Of a stretch of 64,000 nucleotides of DNA, positions 22,947 through 37,300 are shown piece by piece. The translations under genes and the position numbers were made by a program. Source of the DNA: Ciona savignyi. Its lineage: Eukaryota > Chordata > Ascidiacea > Phlebobranchia > Cionidae. The stretch spans positions 875,549-939,548 of the forward strand of contig CH003304.1 of the NCBI GenBank assembly GCA_000149265.1, written 5' to 3'. Within the stretch, counting starts at the first letter, position 1; the number at the start of each line of letters is the position of its first letter. The notes beneath the pieces are model-generated. The model saw only the letters and a list, made by a program, of their open reading frames with translations, did no database searches and was not told the origin of the DNA.

Positions 22947-23611
22947 TATACCAGAAATAATATAGAATATAACCTAAGCAAGCACCAAAACGAACCAGCG
23001 CAAACAAAGTAAACAAAATTTAGTGCAAACGGCAGCCCAGACTGCAAGATGACTCATAAAAATTCGGTGTTTACCCTAGATCGTTACGTGCATAAATTAC
23101 GTCACGATTGAAATAACGAGATGTTGAATTACAGATCGTATTTAATTTCCATTCATGCGTGGCATGATTAGAAAGGCGTTTCATAACCAAAAAAATCGTT
23201 TACACCTTACTGCTGGCCAAGTTGCTTATCGATTAAGCACAGTTATCATATTTTCCCATTTTCCAATTTGTCATCAAAGGTCCAGCTTCGTGTTTTCATC
23301 GTGAAAATAAAAAAATAAACTAAACTAATACTGGTTTTATTGTTTGAAATTTGGTCTGACTATACTCATTACATTTTTGTGTAGACAATAAACTATCTAA
23401 CTTAATTGAACGTTTGTTCGTTTCGCCGTAATTCTCTGTTCCTGTATTGTGATCTATTTTATTTTCTGCTCTTAAATACAGCGCAAAAACGGAATAGCTA
23501 AAGGGTTAAAATTAAACGGTGGCTTTGCTGTTTTATCCTTTCTCCTTGGCTTGAAATAATTGTTCCATTATTCTTTAATGTGATAAATACTGTATGTATA
23601 TTTTCGTGGAT

Positions 23612-23722
23612 GTACTGTCGTGTAGCCTAGTCGAACGGTTAACGCGACCGATACATATACTGAATTGTATACAAAACACATTCTTAACCACGGGCCGATC
23701 ATGAGTTTAAAGCTGGTCGTGG
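23612..23722 (+). repeat. tRNA-like SINE, family 2
   Basis: It has an A-box-like TAGTCGAACGGTTAACGCG head, a CGATACAT block, a spacer with TATACAAAA, and a degraded B-box region GGGCCGATCATGAGTTTAAA. Related copies occur at 25874-26115, 35754-35862 and 37062-37160. Confidence 0.5.
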
Positions 23723-24785
23723 AAAAAATACTGTATGTATATTTGCAGGGTCAAAGCTTTTCCACACCAGCCTTCGATTTTTTATTTACCCACATTACAA
23801 ATACATTGTGAATGAATATGTATGTTGAATGGTATTGTCTTTACGGGGAAGGTGTTGTATAAATGTTTGGTAAAACCAGACGTGGCAGTTAAACTCACTG
23901 AGTAACATGAAACAAATTATGGATTGGATTGCGTTGATGAAAGTACAATTTTCTATTATGCCGTAATCAAATGAAATTTACTCTATAATTCCCTTTACAA
24001 CTGTTACTTTGTCAACACATTTTGCGTGGTTCCCGTCTACAAGGCCCTATTCCTATGCCAGATGTATCTGTCTAACTTCTATGACGTAACAATGATTGAC
24101 AAACCGCGTGCAGCTGCGTCATAAAGAGCGCGAGAAGAGATAATTTACTTGGGGAGCTTATCAGTTCGGCAGAGCCTTCTATCCAGACCTTAGTGTGTTG
24201 TGCATTCTGTGGGCTATTGTATTCAGCCATAGGCAAAGGGGCTCAGCCAAAAAAAAAAACAGCAGGGTAAAGTGTTAAGTAAGTCTATTATGTTACGAGG
24301 TAAAACCCGAATTGATGGCATAGGACGGACGCGTCGTCAAATTAATGCAAAATAAAGATCAATTTAGTGAGAATTGTATTTAGCTTGAAGTCTATATATA
24401 ACTTCTATAACACCACATACGCAGTTAACTCTACACTTTGCCCACCAAGGCTGCTAATGCGTCGCCTGCAATAAGTAACGGAATGAGTTAAGCCGGTTAG
24501 AAAGCGTAAGCTGCGAATATTAATAAGCATCCTCCTTCTACTGTGTTGACGTACAGAAGTGTGTGTTATATGTGGGTTTTGTGTATATAGAAATATTTAG
24601 ATAATCCACGATGTTTAAAAGATTGTAGTCTGTTTATTTTATCGTTAACACGCCTTTAATGGTTTTATTTAATCTGGTACGCATATTGGGAAACGTTAAA
24701 ATGCAGCATAATGAAGTAAAAAACGCCTCGATTTCTTATGTTAGGCGCATGTTGCGTTAGCACACGGGTAATCATCCTTGTGCCC

Positions 24786-24990
24786 ACAGGGGGTCAACCA
24801 CATTGCAGTAGTGTGTAGTGTAGGATTAATACATTTATACTGTTTTGGTAGAGCTCATTAATCCCGTAAATTACAGGCAATGCCCGCTTTATAGTGCATT
24901 GCCGAATAAGACAACCGACTAGCTAGCGAACAGTTTTGAATCTTCAACCTTTCGACTGAATGACGACGCATTAACTCACCAAGCCATTCA
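24786..24990 (-). repeat. Partial tRNA-like SINE, family 1
   Basis: It retains the CATTGCAGTAGTGTGTAG body, a remnant of the GGACACAACCGACTAGCTAGCG segment, and a degraded tRNA-like end (TTTTGAATCTTCAACCTTTCG). The distal AGGATAGGA end is missing. Confidence 0.6.
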
Positions 24991-25324
24991 GTTAGAGAAA
25001 AATATCTGTAATAACATATTATGATTTGGTTTGTTTGTTAAATTATTTGCAAGATGTAAATACATGGGGGTTATAAGAGAAGGGCTTAGCATGGATCATG
25101 CTACCCACATTCCCCATGTGTACAGTTAATCGAGAGGGTGTAAACTAGCAGTTGGTATAAGTCTAATTCGATAAACTTTTTTTGTTAATTTTCTGTGCAT
25201 TTTTGCAACTATATGACAATTTAACCACTGTTTGTCTTATTTATTTGGTAAATTAGGGCGTGCTGACGCATTAGGCTTTGTTGTTTGTACCAAAAGGCGA
25301 CGAAGGGGTATTTGTTTAATAAAT

Positions 25325-28300
25325 ATGTCGACCAAGACAAGTGACGCAATCGATGACGTAAAAAATATGGAACAAAAAGTTCAAAGACGTAGAAAGGTAG
25401 GTTGGATTAATGGAAACCAATACTTATACAAAGAACAATCTACAAAGGTATAGGTTCGAAAAAGCTAATATTTGAACATTTTTTGATATTATATATATAT
25501 TAGTCGAGTTACTGCGGCTATCGGGATGTGTGTTTTTATACTCAACTGTTAAGCAATTAATTAAAAACAACTGGGCAAAGGCAACTACTATTAAATGCTT
25601 AACTCAACGACACAGTCGAGCGAAAAGTGGCCAGGGTATAGATTACGACTGAAAATATTTTATTATCTAACTGTCCACCTTACTTATCGTTATGCAATAT
25701 ATTAAATAAAGTATTATATAACCCCATGAAGCGTGGTATATCTTACGAGTAAAATAATGAATATGTCACCGCACTTATATTTCACAGACTCGAACTGACG
25801 GATCCAAGAAGCCTATCCGCTTGGTGTCGTCGTTGGGCGAGGGAAAATTGGTTGACCGATTTCAGGTTTGTTTCAGTGGCGTCGTGTGACGGAATAGTTA
25901 ATGCGAACGATACATTTACCGACTTTTATACAAAAAAAAAACGGTCCTGGTGACGAGCCCATCATGGGTTCGGAACTTGTCACGGTAAAAAAATAAGTTT
26001 TTTCATGGCGTCGCGTGGCGGAATAGTTAATGCGAATTGCACCGAGTATCAGATTTTTATACAAGAAAACATACGTGGTGGCGAGCCTATTATGGGATAC
26101 TTAGCGCGGTTTTGAACTCATATTAAATCCAACGTGTGGCCTGCAGCGTACCCAAACTAAATAATTGCGTCACAGTGTTTGAGGGATTAAAGCTGTTGTT
26201 ATCTTGGATGTTAAAATAATTATGTATTGCAAAGGTTATTCTTTACCTTAATTGAAGAAACAAACAAAAGTTGTTATTTACTTTGTAATAAGTTACGTTT
26301 AAAAGAGATTTTTATTGTTCACAGAACGCCATGGGAGAAAAAGAAAATCGTAAAAAATCAAGAGAAAAATTGGAAAAAGATAGGAAAGTAGCCAAAGAGA
26401 AACGAGACCAGGAAATCGCGAAATTTCAAGCAGAGGTAAGCCCAACATTGAAGGGGGAAGAGGAAGGAAAGGAAAGAGGGAAACTTCTTATTAAAACTGA
26501 TTTTAACCTTATTCCCAACACTCTTCAACCGAGGAACCAACACGAACTAACGTCCTAAATTTTGTTTTAGTTTGTAGTTTTTCTTCTCCTTCTTTTACTC
26601 ATTTTAGTCCTCCTTCCTCTACTTCTTCCATCAATCTTTTCCTCCTTTCCTTATTGTTTATTGTGATGTGTGTTTATTGTGAACAGGAACTAAAGTTAAA
26701 ATATGTTTCGCAGATCGATGCTCTATTGGAGGACAACCCCGACCCTATAAAGAAAAAAGAAACCAAAACTTACGTCCCGAAACTTAGCGGGACTGTAAAG
26801 GTATGGGGGTTATTTTTGTGTTGATCATTAAAACACGCCGCGTTAAACATAATTGGGAAATCTGAAATAGAACTCCGACAATTCAAAGAGATGCATGTGT
26901 ATTCTACTGTTTCAATTATACAATAGCGTGTTTCGGACACGATGGAACATTCATAATTTTTCTGATTTCGTCCACACAAGAGATATTATTTTGTGATTGT
27001 GTTTTCTTCGGCCTAATTCCTGGTGGGTGCTGCGTCGTCTTTCAGCTGCAAGGTTGTTGTGTTGAAACTGGCCGCTGGCTGGGCGGCTGTGTCCTTGGAC
27101 AACATCGCCTTAATTTCGTGGATTATTGTGTAATACCAAATTAAAGAAATGTCTTAATCAAACACAACACCGTGTAATAATCTCGATGACCAGACGGTGA
27201 GCGAGGGCAATCTGACGGTTAACCGTGCGATTATGGCGCATTTTTACATCTGTTGATGTATGAAACAGGGGGTAACTGAAAAGAAGGAAATAGGGACTAA
27301 GGAAATGAATTCACTAAAATGGAGATTATGGCGATAGGAATATAGATAGTGTATAAATTTTTCTTTACTGTTCTTTAATTTGTTCGCGCCTTTTACGTTC
27401 CTTAATGCATTTAAATTCCGGCTTCCTTAAGTTGTGCGATAAGACGCGCAAGCTAATTGGCAATCGTCTCTAAGATTGAAAAATCGAAATCTAAGATTGA
27501 AAATTAATGTTTTGGACAGGGATAGATTAGTTTTCATAGTTTATTGGCCGTATTTTCCCCCTTACTCTTTCCCCTTTTTACTTTTCCCCAAACAGGGCAA
27601 ATTCGAAGCATTGGAGCGAAAGAAACAAGAGGAAGAAAAAGCAAAAACGGAAACCGAAAGAAGAAAAAGGTCCGACCGGGATTCGAGAGAGAAGAAGCGA
27701 TTTCAAATTGAACTCGCAAAGAAAAAGCTAAAAGTAAGTACAACGTTTCTTGGGTGATGTGTCCATTGGAATGATTGTGTAGGTAGCTGATTTTGAGTTA
27801 AATGGGGTTATTGTATTGGATTTCATTAAATAAAGGATACTTGGGTAATTGTAGATTCTTTTTTGTGGGCGACCTGCATTCCGCCCAGAATCACACTAGT
27901 GCTGCGTTGATTACTATCAACGCGAATGTCTGTCGTTAATCAGCCAAACGCGCACGATTTCTGTTATGGTCTTTAATGGCGGTTTTCTATAAATAAAATA
28001 AATACAATCAAATTATTGTCAGTAAATCAGTGCTTAAAGAATAACATGAAAACTTACCAACTGATTAGCTTGCAGGTAAGTACAGTTAGGTTCGGTATCA
28101 AATATCATTTAGGTTCAGTAAAGCGTTTCGTTACTAGCAAATTCAATGGTTCGGTACTAACACAATAAAAAGAAGGAAATGAGGAATCGAGGCAATAAAT
28201 AAAGGCGTGTTGTGACGTCACGACCTTGTAGGGATGACCGATCTATTATCAGGGGCAACAAGGACGGCGCACCATCAGCATCAAACGATGTGAAATTAAA

Positions 28301-31300
28301 AGGGAACTATAGAGATGTTACATTCCCCCCGACAAATATACAACGCATATATTTACAATAAACAGCAAAAACATCGACGTAAGTTCACGAAATAGAACCA
28401 CAAGGTTAAATACATCAGTTATTCATACTAAGGCATTTTCTGCGCAATCAAACATAATTTTGCGATCGGGCGTTTAAAGACACCATTTTTCGTCTTCACA
28501 GAAACAGTACGCACCGCGCCATGTTTGTCGGCGTAAGTGTCCACTACACGACCGAGTGTCCATTTTGCTCGTGGCTGAGACTCGTCCACCAACAGTACTA
28601 TGTCATCGTTCTGGATATTCGATCGCTTCTGCACCCACTTCTGTCGTTCTATCAGATGAGGCAAAAAATCCGACAGCCAACGTTTCCAAAACACGTTGGC
28701 CAGGTGTTGTACATGCGCCCATCGACGACGAGCGTAGCAATCCTTATCGTCGAAAAGTCCGGGAGCTTGATTAGGTGAACCACGTAATATCAGTAAATGG
28801 TTCGGCGTCAGCACCTCGTCATTTCGAACATCTATGGTCACTGGAACAAGAGGTCTCGAATTAAGGATCGATTCTACTTCGACAAACAAGGTCTGAAGTG
28901 TTTCGTCAGTAAGAACGGTCTTCGGTGATTGTAGGGAAGAGAGCACTCGGCGTACCGACCGTATAATTCTCTCCCATGCTCCGCCCATATGGCTAGCTGC
29001 AGGGGGGTTAAATGACCATGAAATTTCTTTCTGGCGTAAATGTTCCGCTATGTGCTGGTGGTTCCACTTCTTTATTGATGATATTAAGGATTTTCGCAGC
29101 ACCAACAAAATTAGTGCCATTGTCACTGTAAATGTGTTCCGGTTTTCCTCTCCGTCCAGTAAATCGTCGCAACGCGTTCAAAAATGAATCTGTAGAAAGG
29201 TCACAAGCCACCTCAAGATGCACGGCTCTCATCGTAAGGCACGTGAACAGGCAGCCGTATCTTTTTATCTGGCTACGTCCTTGTTTTACATAGAAAGGAC
29301 CAAAATAATCGATTCCGACGCTACTGAACGCAGGTTTGTCGGACTGCAGGCGACAAGCAGGCAGATCGGCCATCATTTGACTTGAAGGAGTTGTACGTCT
29401 TCTTTCACAGGGTAAACACCTTGTTAATACGCGTCGCACTGCGACTCCTATCTTCAGTATCCAGTAAGTCCTTCTTAGGGAAGAAATCGTGTGTCCAGAT
29501 CCAGAGTGTCCGACAAGCTCGTGGTGTTCAGTGATTACCAGTTCTGTAATTTTGGAATGACAGGGGAGTATTATAGGGTGTTTTATATCATATTCGACAG
29601 TCGCCCTCTCTATGCGTCCACCAACGCGAAGAAGGTTTTCTTTTATAAATGGGTTAAGTCTCAAGAGAGCCCGCGTACACTCATTCTTCTTCGCTTGTTG
29701 TCCTGTCATCAAACTTGCGATAATCGGTCCAAAGTGTTTACGTTGCTCGTACTTTACCAGTTGCAGACCGGCAAATTTCATTTCTTCCACGGTAAGAGGC
29801 CCACTTGATACAGCCTCCCGATCTTGATTCACTCTTTGGCGCAAATACTCCTTGTATCTGAGCAACCACGCTGCGGCTTTCTTTAGTCGGTACCATGACG
29901 AGTAGTAGTTAATTAATCTATCCACTGCTGGTTCAGTTTGGTTCATTGCCGTTTGACCGGGAATTAACAAGTTCACACTGACATCTTGCCGCTTGACAGG
30001 TAAAAATTCATCCGGTACTTCCGGGAGTGTAACGGGACACTTGGGCCACGTATCTTCTGTACTCCAGAGAAATTGAGGCCCATTAAGCCAACGTCCAGAA
30101 AGAGCATCTGGGTCAAGACCACGAGTAGCGTCGTCCGCCGGGTTCACTTGTGTCGGTACGTGTTTCCATCTCTTAATGTCGGTATGTCGTTCGATTTCAG
30201 CTATGCGGTTTGCCACGAATGTAGGGAACCTTTTCGTGGAGTTGAATAGCGTCTGAAGTACCGCTGTTGAATCGGTCCAGAAAGTTGATTGACAGTCACT
30301 TAACTTCAATTCTCTTCTAGCAACCTGGTCATTTCTTACGGCAAGCACAGCGGCAGTCAGTTCTAATCGCGGGACGGACATGGTGCTGGTCGGTGCCACT
30401 CTTGCTTTTCCAAATAAAAAGGCACAATGCACATTACCGTTATCATCTGTACTTCGGAGATAAGACACCGCGCTGTAAGCTGCGGTTGAAGCATCTGCGA
30501 AATGGTGTAGTTCGGTAATAGCTACGTTTCCAAACTCAGGAGGGCGAAAACAGCGACTAATTCTAACGTCTTCCAGCCCCGGAAGAACGTCAAGCCACGA
30601 CTTCCACTCATCTGCTTCACTTTGCAAAACCGGTTCGTCCCAATCGAGTCCGCGCTTGCAAAGTTTCTGCCACAGAAGTCTTCCCTTTATTAGAACCGGT
30701 GCTGCAAACCCCAAAGGATCGTAAATGGAACTGACCACAGAGAGTATCCCTCTCTTGGTCACGGGGCTCTTCTTTTTAACGACGGTATATGTGAATTTAT
30801 CACAGGATACCAACCATTGTACTCCGAGCACACGCTCATCCACACAATCGTCGATTTTCATCGTCTTAACATTCTTTGCTCTATCCTGTTCGGGAATCGA
30901 ATCCAAGACCTGCTGGTTGTTGGTTAGCCATTTCGTAAGGCGAAACCCGGCTTGCGAAAGTAGGTCCCGCAGCTGCGCTACGAGTCGTACTGCTTCGTTC
31001 ACATCGCGAGCTGAGACCAAACAATCATCAACATAAAAGTTGTTGGTTACCACTTCCGAGACGACGTCGTCATAAAGGTGACCAAACTCGATGGCTGTTT
31101 GTCTCAAGCAAAACGCCGCACAGCTCGGTGACGACGTTGCGACGAATAAGTGCACCAACATCTCGTGCACTAATGGCCTTGACTCCAAATTACCGTCCTT
31201 CCACCAGAGAAAGCTCAGCGTCTTTCGATCCTTGGGTTCCACCCTCACTTGGTGGAACATCGCTTCGACATCTGCTACCAAAGCGACTTGGTGTATGCGG

Positions 31301-34300
31301 AAACGCATTAGCACGCCCACAAGGCTATTCATGAGGTCTGGGCCTTGCAGTAAAATATCATTAAGCGCAAGCCCTTTGTGTTTCGCTGCGCAGTCGAACA
31401 CTACCCGTACCTTACCAGGTTTCCGCGGGTGCATCACAGGATGGTGAGGTATAAACCATCTGTAGTTGAACGCATTCAGTTCGTTTGTGGTCACTTCACG
31501 AGCGTAGTCATTGTCAATGTAGGTTTGCATCGAGGCCAAGTACCTTTTTCGTAAATCATCGTCCTTTTGAAGTCGTCGTTTCAAGCCTTCAATTCGTTTC
31601 TCCGCCATCGCGCGGTTGTCCGGTAAATCAGGTGCACCGGGCTTCCTCGGTAACGCTAACTGGAAATGACCGTCCACTTGGACGATGGACCTTTTCATCA
31701 TATCGTGAGCCACACGATCTTCTCTTGATGTAGGATTCTCTAGAACGGCAGTCGCATCGCCAAAGTCCATTTCCCATAGTCGGTTAATTTGTCTTGAAAG
31801 ACGATCTGTAGTAATGGCAGCGAGATTATTGTAGATTGTAGTTGATCGGGGCGACACACACGACGGCCCCATCAATGACCATCCTAAAGGGGTTTTCCAG
31901 GCAACAGGTTCATCCCGTTTCCCCTTTAAAATGCGCTCTACACACAGAGCCTCTGGTACATCAATACCGATCAGTAGCGTGACTGTCCCACCAGCCACAT
32001 GCGGGAATTCCAATCCCTTTAAATGAGACATGTCATTTATCTTCTTCTTATCAGGTATCACATTCGGTTGAACTGGAATTTGATCTACGGATACCACGTT
32101 CCGTAGGTGGATTTCGGTATTGGCATCTAGCGAACTTACAGTGAAATTTGTGATCATTCCATTGTAGGAAGACTGATTACACAGTGTCGTCATCTGAATC
32201 TGTTTTCGAACGCCTGTTAAACCCAGGGCGTTCACCAAGGTCTGGCTGCAAAACGTGGCTGTAGAACCGGTATCGAGAAATGCGTAGGTGCATACTTCGC
32301 GACCTTGGAATCGAACCTTCACGGGTACTACGCACAGGTAGATATCTTGGGGTTCGAAGGCTTCGTCATTTCCCAGCTTCTCCGAGAGCATGGACGAACA
32401 CGACATCGTGTGCTTTATCGGAGTCTCATTATTTGTCACCTTTTTGTCGTTGGTTATTCCGGCATGCAACATTGTATGGTGATAGGGGCTCCCGCATTCA
32501 CCACATTCTTCCGTCGACGAGCAGTCTATCACACGGTGGCCGTGGCATAGGCATCTGAAACACAGGCCTTTGTTCAATGCGTATTCGCGACGCTCGCGAG
32601 TTCTCTTTGACCTAAATGTGTTACACTGGGACAAGCTGTGTCTCTTAAAGCACAAAATGCACATTTCACCTCGGGAATTCGGGAGCACGTGTGGTTTAGT
32701 CTCAGATACAGTGCTGCATGTTGCAACTCTCAGTTTCCTTCCACCTCTAGAACCCATCTTCACATTGTCGGCACGGCGATAAAGGCTTTCACCGTACAGT
32801 GAATTCCATATGTTAGAGTGGCGCGAAACGAATGTCACAAGATCTAAAAATCCAGCTTCTCGTTTATTTTCTTCAAAAACAATTACTGACCACTCTATCC
32901 ACTTCGCTTGCAGATTGTCAGGTAACTTTTGAAGAATCGGTAGAAGACAATGCAAGGAATTAAAACCGGCGTATTCGCCAACGTCTGCCAGAGCACTTCG
33001 GCACCTTTGCAATAGTATGTTCAGTTTCAGTAGGCCACTCGGATCTCTTTCCCCGACTTCCGGCGTCTTCGATAGCAATTTTGCACATGCTGCTGAAATA
33101 ATGTGGGGACGACCGTACAATTGCCACAACTGTTCTCGTGCCAGGTTGTAACCGCCAACCGGGTCTTTACTAAAGTGCGATAGCTGACGTCGCACATCGG
33201 GTTCGCATTGTTGTAGCAGGTAAGTCAATCTTGCCGAGTCCGACCGTACGTGAGCCATTACATGTGTCTCAAAGTTGCGAATAAATTCGTGATAATCAAG
33301 CGGGTCGCCGTTAAACTTCATTAATTCCGGACGGGGAGGGAGAGTCCTATCACCCCAATAGTGAATCTGTTCATATCGTTCGGGAGATACGGTTCTCTGG
33401 ACACGGTTCTTTCCGTCGTAACGTGGAGACGCGCGTGCTTCAGGCTTGTACTCCTGTTGCGCCGGGTTCGGTTGCGATATACTTTCGAATCGATTACAAT
33501 TTACCGATAATTTATCGAATGTAGAAAAAGGCACTGGCAGGACATTTTTAGAGGTTTCGTTAAGTATGCGAGTCGAAATATGCTTTCGGTTATCGGTAAT
33601 GTTCGGGTTTCCTACCGTATCGGTTTGCTCGTGTGAACTGTTGGGCATGGTCAGCAGGTTGGGAGACTGTTCATTAGTACATTGTTCATTCCAAGCTCGT
33701 AACTCCAGTTCTGCCATCTCTGCATTCCGTCTGGATTCTCGTCGAGCTTCCTCGGCTTTCCGTTCGGCCGCTTCTTGGTCCGCAGCAACCTTTTCCTTTT
33801 CTCGCTGGTCGACCTGTAAAACTTCTAGGCGAGCTTTCTGTGCTCGAACATAAGCTTCACGTCGTTTCACGCTGGACCGAGAACTGCGTAGTGAGCTTGC
33901 ACTATCGCTGATGGTATTCAACCTGTCAGGACTCTTTGGGGATATTGCCGATTTATCAGACAAGGCGTCATTTATTTGAAACCAATCACCAATACGGGTA
34001 TCAAATTCTACTTTGCATTGCACTATACCTTTTAGAGGTTGATGGCCTTCAGAGTTTAATTCTTCTGGTGTGAATGCTTCAGAGGCAAGGGAGAGAAGTC
34101 TTTGGTAAAGGTCATCTATTACCGATACCAACTTCTTCAGCTCGGAAGCGGATCCTGGATCAATCATCAAGCACTCTGCTAAAATGTATTTCTTGCGAAG
34201 GTTAGCTTCCACAACATCAAACTCTTTTAAATTGTCTGACGCCATGATCGTTTCAATATTGTTAGGTTCAGCAAACTGACCGAGAATCAGTTGAAAACTT

Positions 34301-37300
34301 TAATGTAGATTCTTTTTTGTGGGCGACCTGCATTCCGCCCAGAATCACACTAGTGCTGCGTTGATTACTATCAACGCGAATGTCTGTCGTTAATCAGCCA
34401 AACGCGCACGATTTCTGTTATGGTCTTTAATGGCGGTTTTCTATAAATAAAATAAATACAATCAAATTATTGTCAGTAAATCAGTGCTTAAAGAATAACA
34501 TGAAAACTTACCAACTGATTAGCTTGCAGGTAAGTACAGTTAGGTTCGGTATCAAATATCATTTAGGTTCAGTAAAGCGTTTCGTTACTAGCAAATTCAA
34601 TGGTTCGGTACTAACACAATAAAAAGAAGGAAATGAGGAATCGAGGCAATAAATAAAGGCGTGTTGTGACGTCACGACCTTGTAGGGATGACCGATCTAT
34701 TATCAGGGGCAACAAGGACGGCGCACCATCAGCATCAAACGATGTGAAATTAAAAGGGAACTATAGAGATGTTACAGTAATTATCTAGGTAATTTACCAG
34801 GCCGTCTTTTTAATTAATTGTATAAAAGCACCAGCCTATTTTGTGATACGGCTCCCACTTCGTGGCCTTAGAAGTGAGAAAAAAAGTTTATAACAAGCCA
34901 GGTAGTGTGATCAATATTCTCTCTGGTGACATTTCTGTTTTTTTTGTTCTTGGGATCAACGGGATCAACACTCAATAGACGTTGCCTTAATCCACTCCAA
35001 TAAATCGACTCAAAACTATTGCATGTTATGTATGATAAGTTTTAGGTTGACGGTTTTCATCTGTATCGCAAATAATCATCATCTGATTATTTAAATCATC
35101 ATCTGATTAATTTCGGGGAGTTTTAGATAAAAGAAGAAGGAGGAGCCGTGGATAACGAAGATGATGACGTCAGACCGATGAAGAGCATCCGGACTCCGGG
35201 AAAGATCAACGTCGACTTCGAGGAGCAAGAAAAGAAGAGAAAAGAGAGAGAAAAGAAGAGATCAGAGATGCAGAGGTTTTTAAGGATGAACGAAGAAATC
35301 AGATCCATGAAACAAGAAGCGCAGGATAAGGTGACTACAAATGGAGTTGGATTATGGCTTCATGTTCATATAGGAAAATGGCAAAGCTACAGTAGGTAAA
35401 ACATGTAACTATACAACCACACAAGTTCAACAAAATGTTAAATATATTCTTAAGTAGTCTGTCTGTCTGTCTTCCATTTATATTGACTTCCTTTTCTTCC
35501 ACTTATCTTGACTTCCCACAGGATTCAAGCGACGATGAAACACGAATTGTGGAGAATTTGACGCACAAAGCACCGGGAAAGTTGAAGACGAATTTTGATG
35601 AATTGTTCAAAGCAAAGGAAGAACAACAAAGACAACTTGTGGAAGACGAAAAACGACGGAAATTGGAGGAAGAAAAACAAGCTTTTAGAGCAGCTCGATT
35701 GGTGCGGTGTAGACTTGATTACTTATGTTTATCCACGAAAGTATAGGGGGATACGGTCGTGTGGCGGGATGGGTAAAGCGGCTTATATCAATAGATATAC
35801 CAATTCTATAATAAAAAAATCTAAGGAACAAACCCATCATTAGTTTAAATCTTAGCAAGGAAAAATGAAGAAAAATAAAAAATTATAGGAGGGGGTGGTA
35901 TACACTTGTATTCAACATATGATTAGGTGCAGCAGCACTATTGAGTTTGGGTCTACTGCGGAAGACTATGCATGGGTTGGTTTCGATCAATAAAACCTTT
36001 TGTCGGACACATTACCACTATGTTGTCAGATTGGGAAATGGGGATAATATCACATTATGTAGAAGGATTTGGTATTTTTAACATTAAAGTTCAATTCGAA
36101 TCAATATCCTGTTGTTTTTTTTATGGGCGTTGTGCAAGTTCTACACCTAATTGTTCTAAATAAAATCCTTTTTTCTTAGGCCGCTGGCGAAGCCGAATCC
36201 GAAAGTACATCATCAATGACATCACAAACAAGTAGTTCCGAGCATATCCGAAAAAAGCCGAATCGACTAGCGAAGTCATTTACAAAGTTCGATGTGTTAG
36301 AAAAGCAAAGAATTGAAGAAGAGAGAAGTAAGATCCGAGAAAAGAGAAAGGCGTTGCTGGAAGAAGAGAGAAGACTATTTGAGGAGATGCGAGAACAAGA
36401 TGACGTGGTCTCTAATGAGAAATCTAACGGGAAAGAGGTACAGGAAAGAAATTATATTTTTACCCGGCCGACTTTGTAACCCATAACGGCCTTCACTAAG
36501 ACCATTTTTATAGAGAAATCGCTATATGAATAGACGCGTTAACCATTCGGCTACGATTTGTATGTGGTCTAGTTTAAAACCCATGATGGGTTTACCACCA
36601 AGACATTTTTTATCTATAGCAATCATGTTGACCATTCAGCGACACGACTGTTTGAGATTCCATTTTTATCCATGTTTACGGGACAAGTAAGATAAAAAGG
36701 CTGTGAACAGATTTTACTTAATCACGGATTTCGTACATAAACGGTTTTAGTGACGAGCTTATCATGGGTTCAGAACCCCTTTCGGTGAAAACGATAGTCG
36801 TGACGAGTCATCTATACTACCTCGAGCTAACAGATGGATAACCAGAAGTATTACAATGTGCCGTGCTATTGGTAAATTTTGATGGGTCATTTAAATCCAC
36901 TAAATCGAGATAACCCCACTTAAGTGACTCGTGTAGCACACGAGCGCATTTTAAAGTGAACATTGTAAACATACAACCGAACACTTGATTGGAAACGACA
37001 TCCGTCCTTAGCCAATAGACGACGTTGTCGTGAGAAATTTACTTTCTTTGTCACACCACAGTAAGGTAGTGTGGCCGAATGATAATACGTATACTATATA
37101 CAAAATTATATACAAAAAATGGCCCTAGCAACAATTCGATCGTGGGTTTGTAACTAAGTTCGACAAAAAAACACAGCACAGCCAAAGTGAACCTGGCAAA
37201 CTCAACACTTCGCTTATGAAATTCGACATGATCACACAAAAGAAATTCGAAGAGGATCGGAACAGGATTCAAGAAGAAAAGCGGAAACTGCTGGAAGAAG

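Larger units (their letters stand above)
22947..25324. other. Divergent intergenic region between CRAL-TRIO copy 2 and nexilin
   Basis: About 2.4 kb between divergent start codons. It contains a family-2 tRNA-like repeat near 23612-23722 and a degraded family-1 SINE at about 24786-24990. An acceptor-like site precedes GGCGTGCTGACG near 25258 and could begin a nexilin 5' UTR exon. No coding region was supported. Confidence 0.5.
27850..34776 (-). mobile_element. BEL/Pao LTR retrotransposon, nearly intact
   Basis: Two 473-bp LTRs (27850-28322 and 34304-34776) start TGTAGATTCT and end ATGTTACA on the plus strand. They appear identical by eye. A 5-bp target duplication, GTAAT, lies at 27845-27849 and 34777-34781. 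The internal part codes on the minus strand for one gag-pol polyprotein of BEL/Pao order: gag-like, zinc knuckles, aspartic protease, reverse transcriptase, RNase H, integrase. A purine-rich tract (GGGGGGAA on the minus strand) directly precedes the 3' LTR at 28323-28330. No convincing primer-binding site was recognised. It sits antisense in nexilin intron 5. Identical LTRs imply recent insertion. Confidence 0.95.

Noticed and set aside
30725-33853. Several plus-strand frames over 80 codons
   Set aside because: All are antisense shadows of the BEL/Pao polyprotein.
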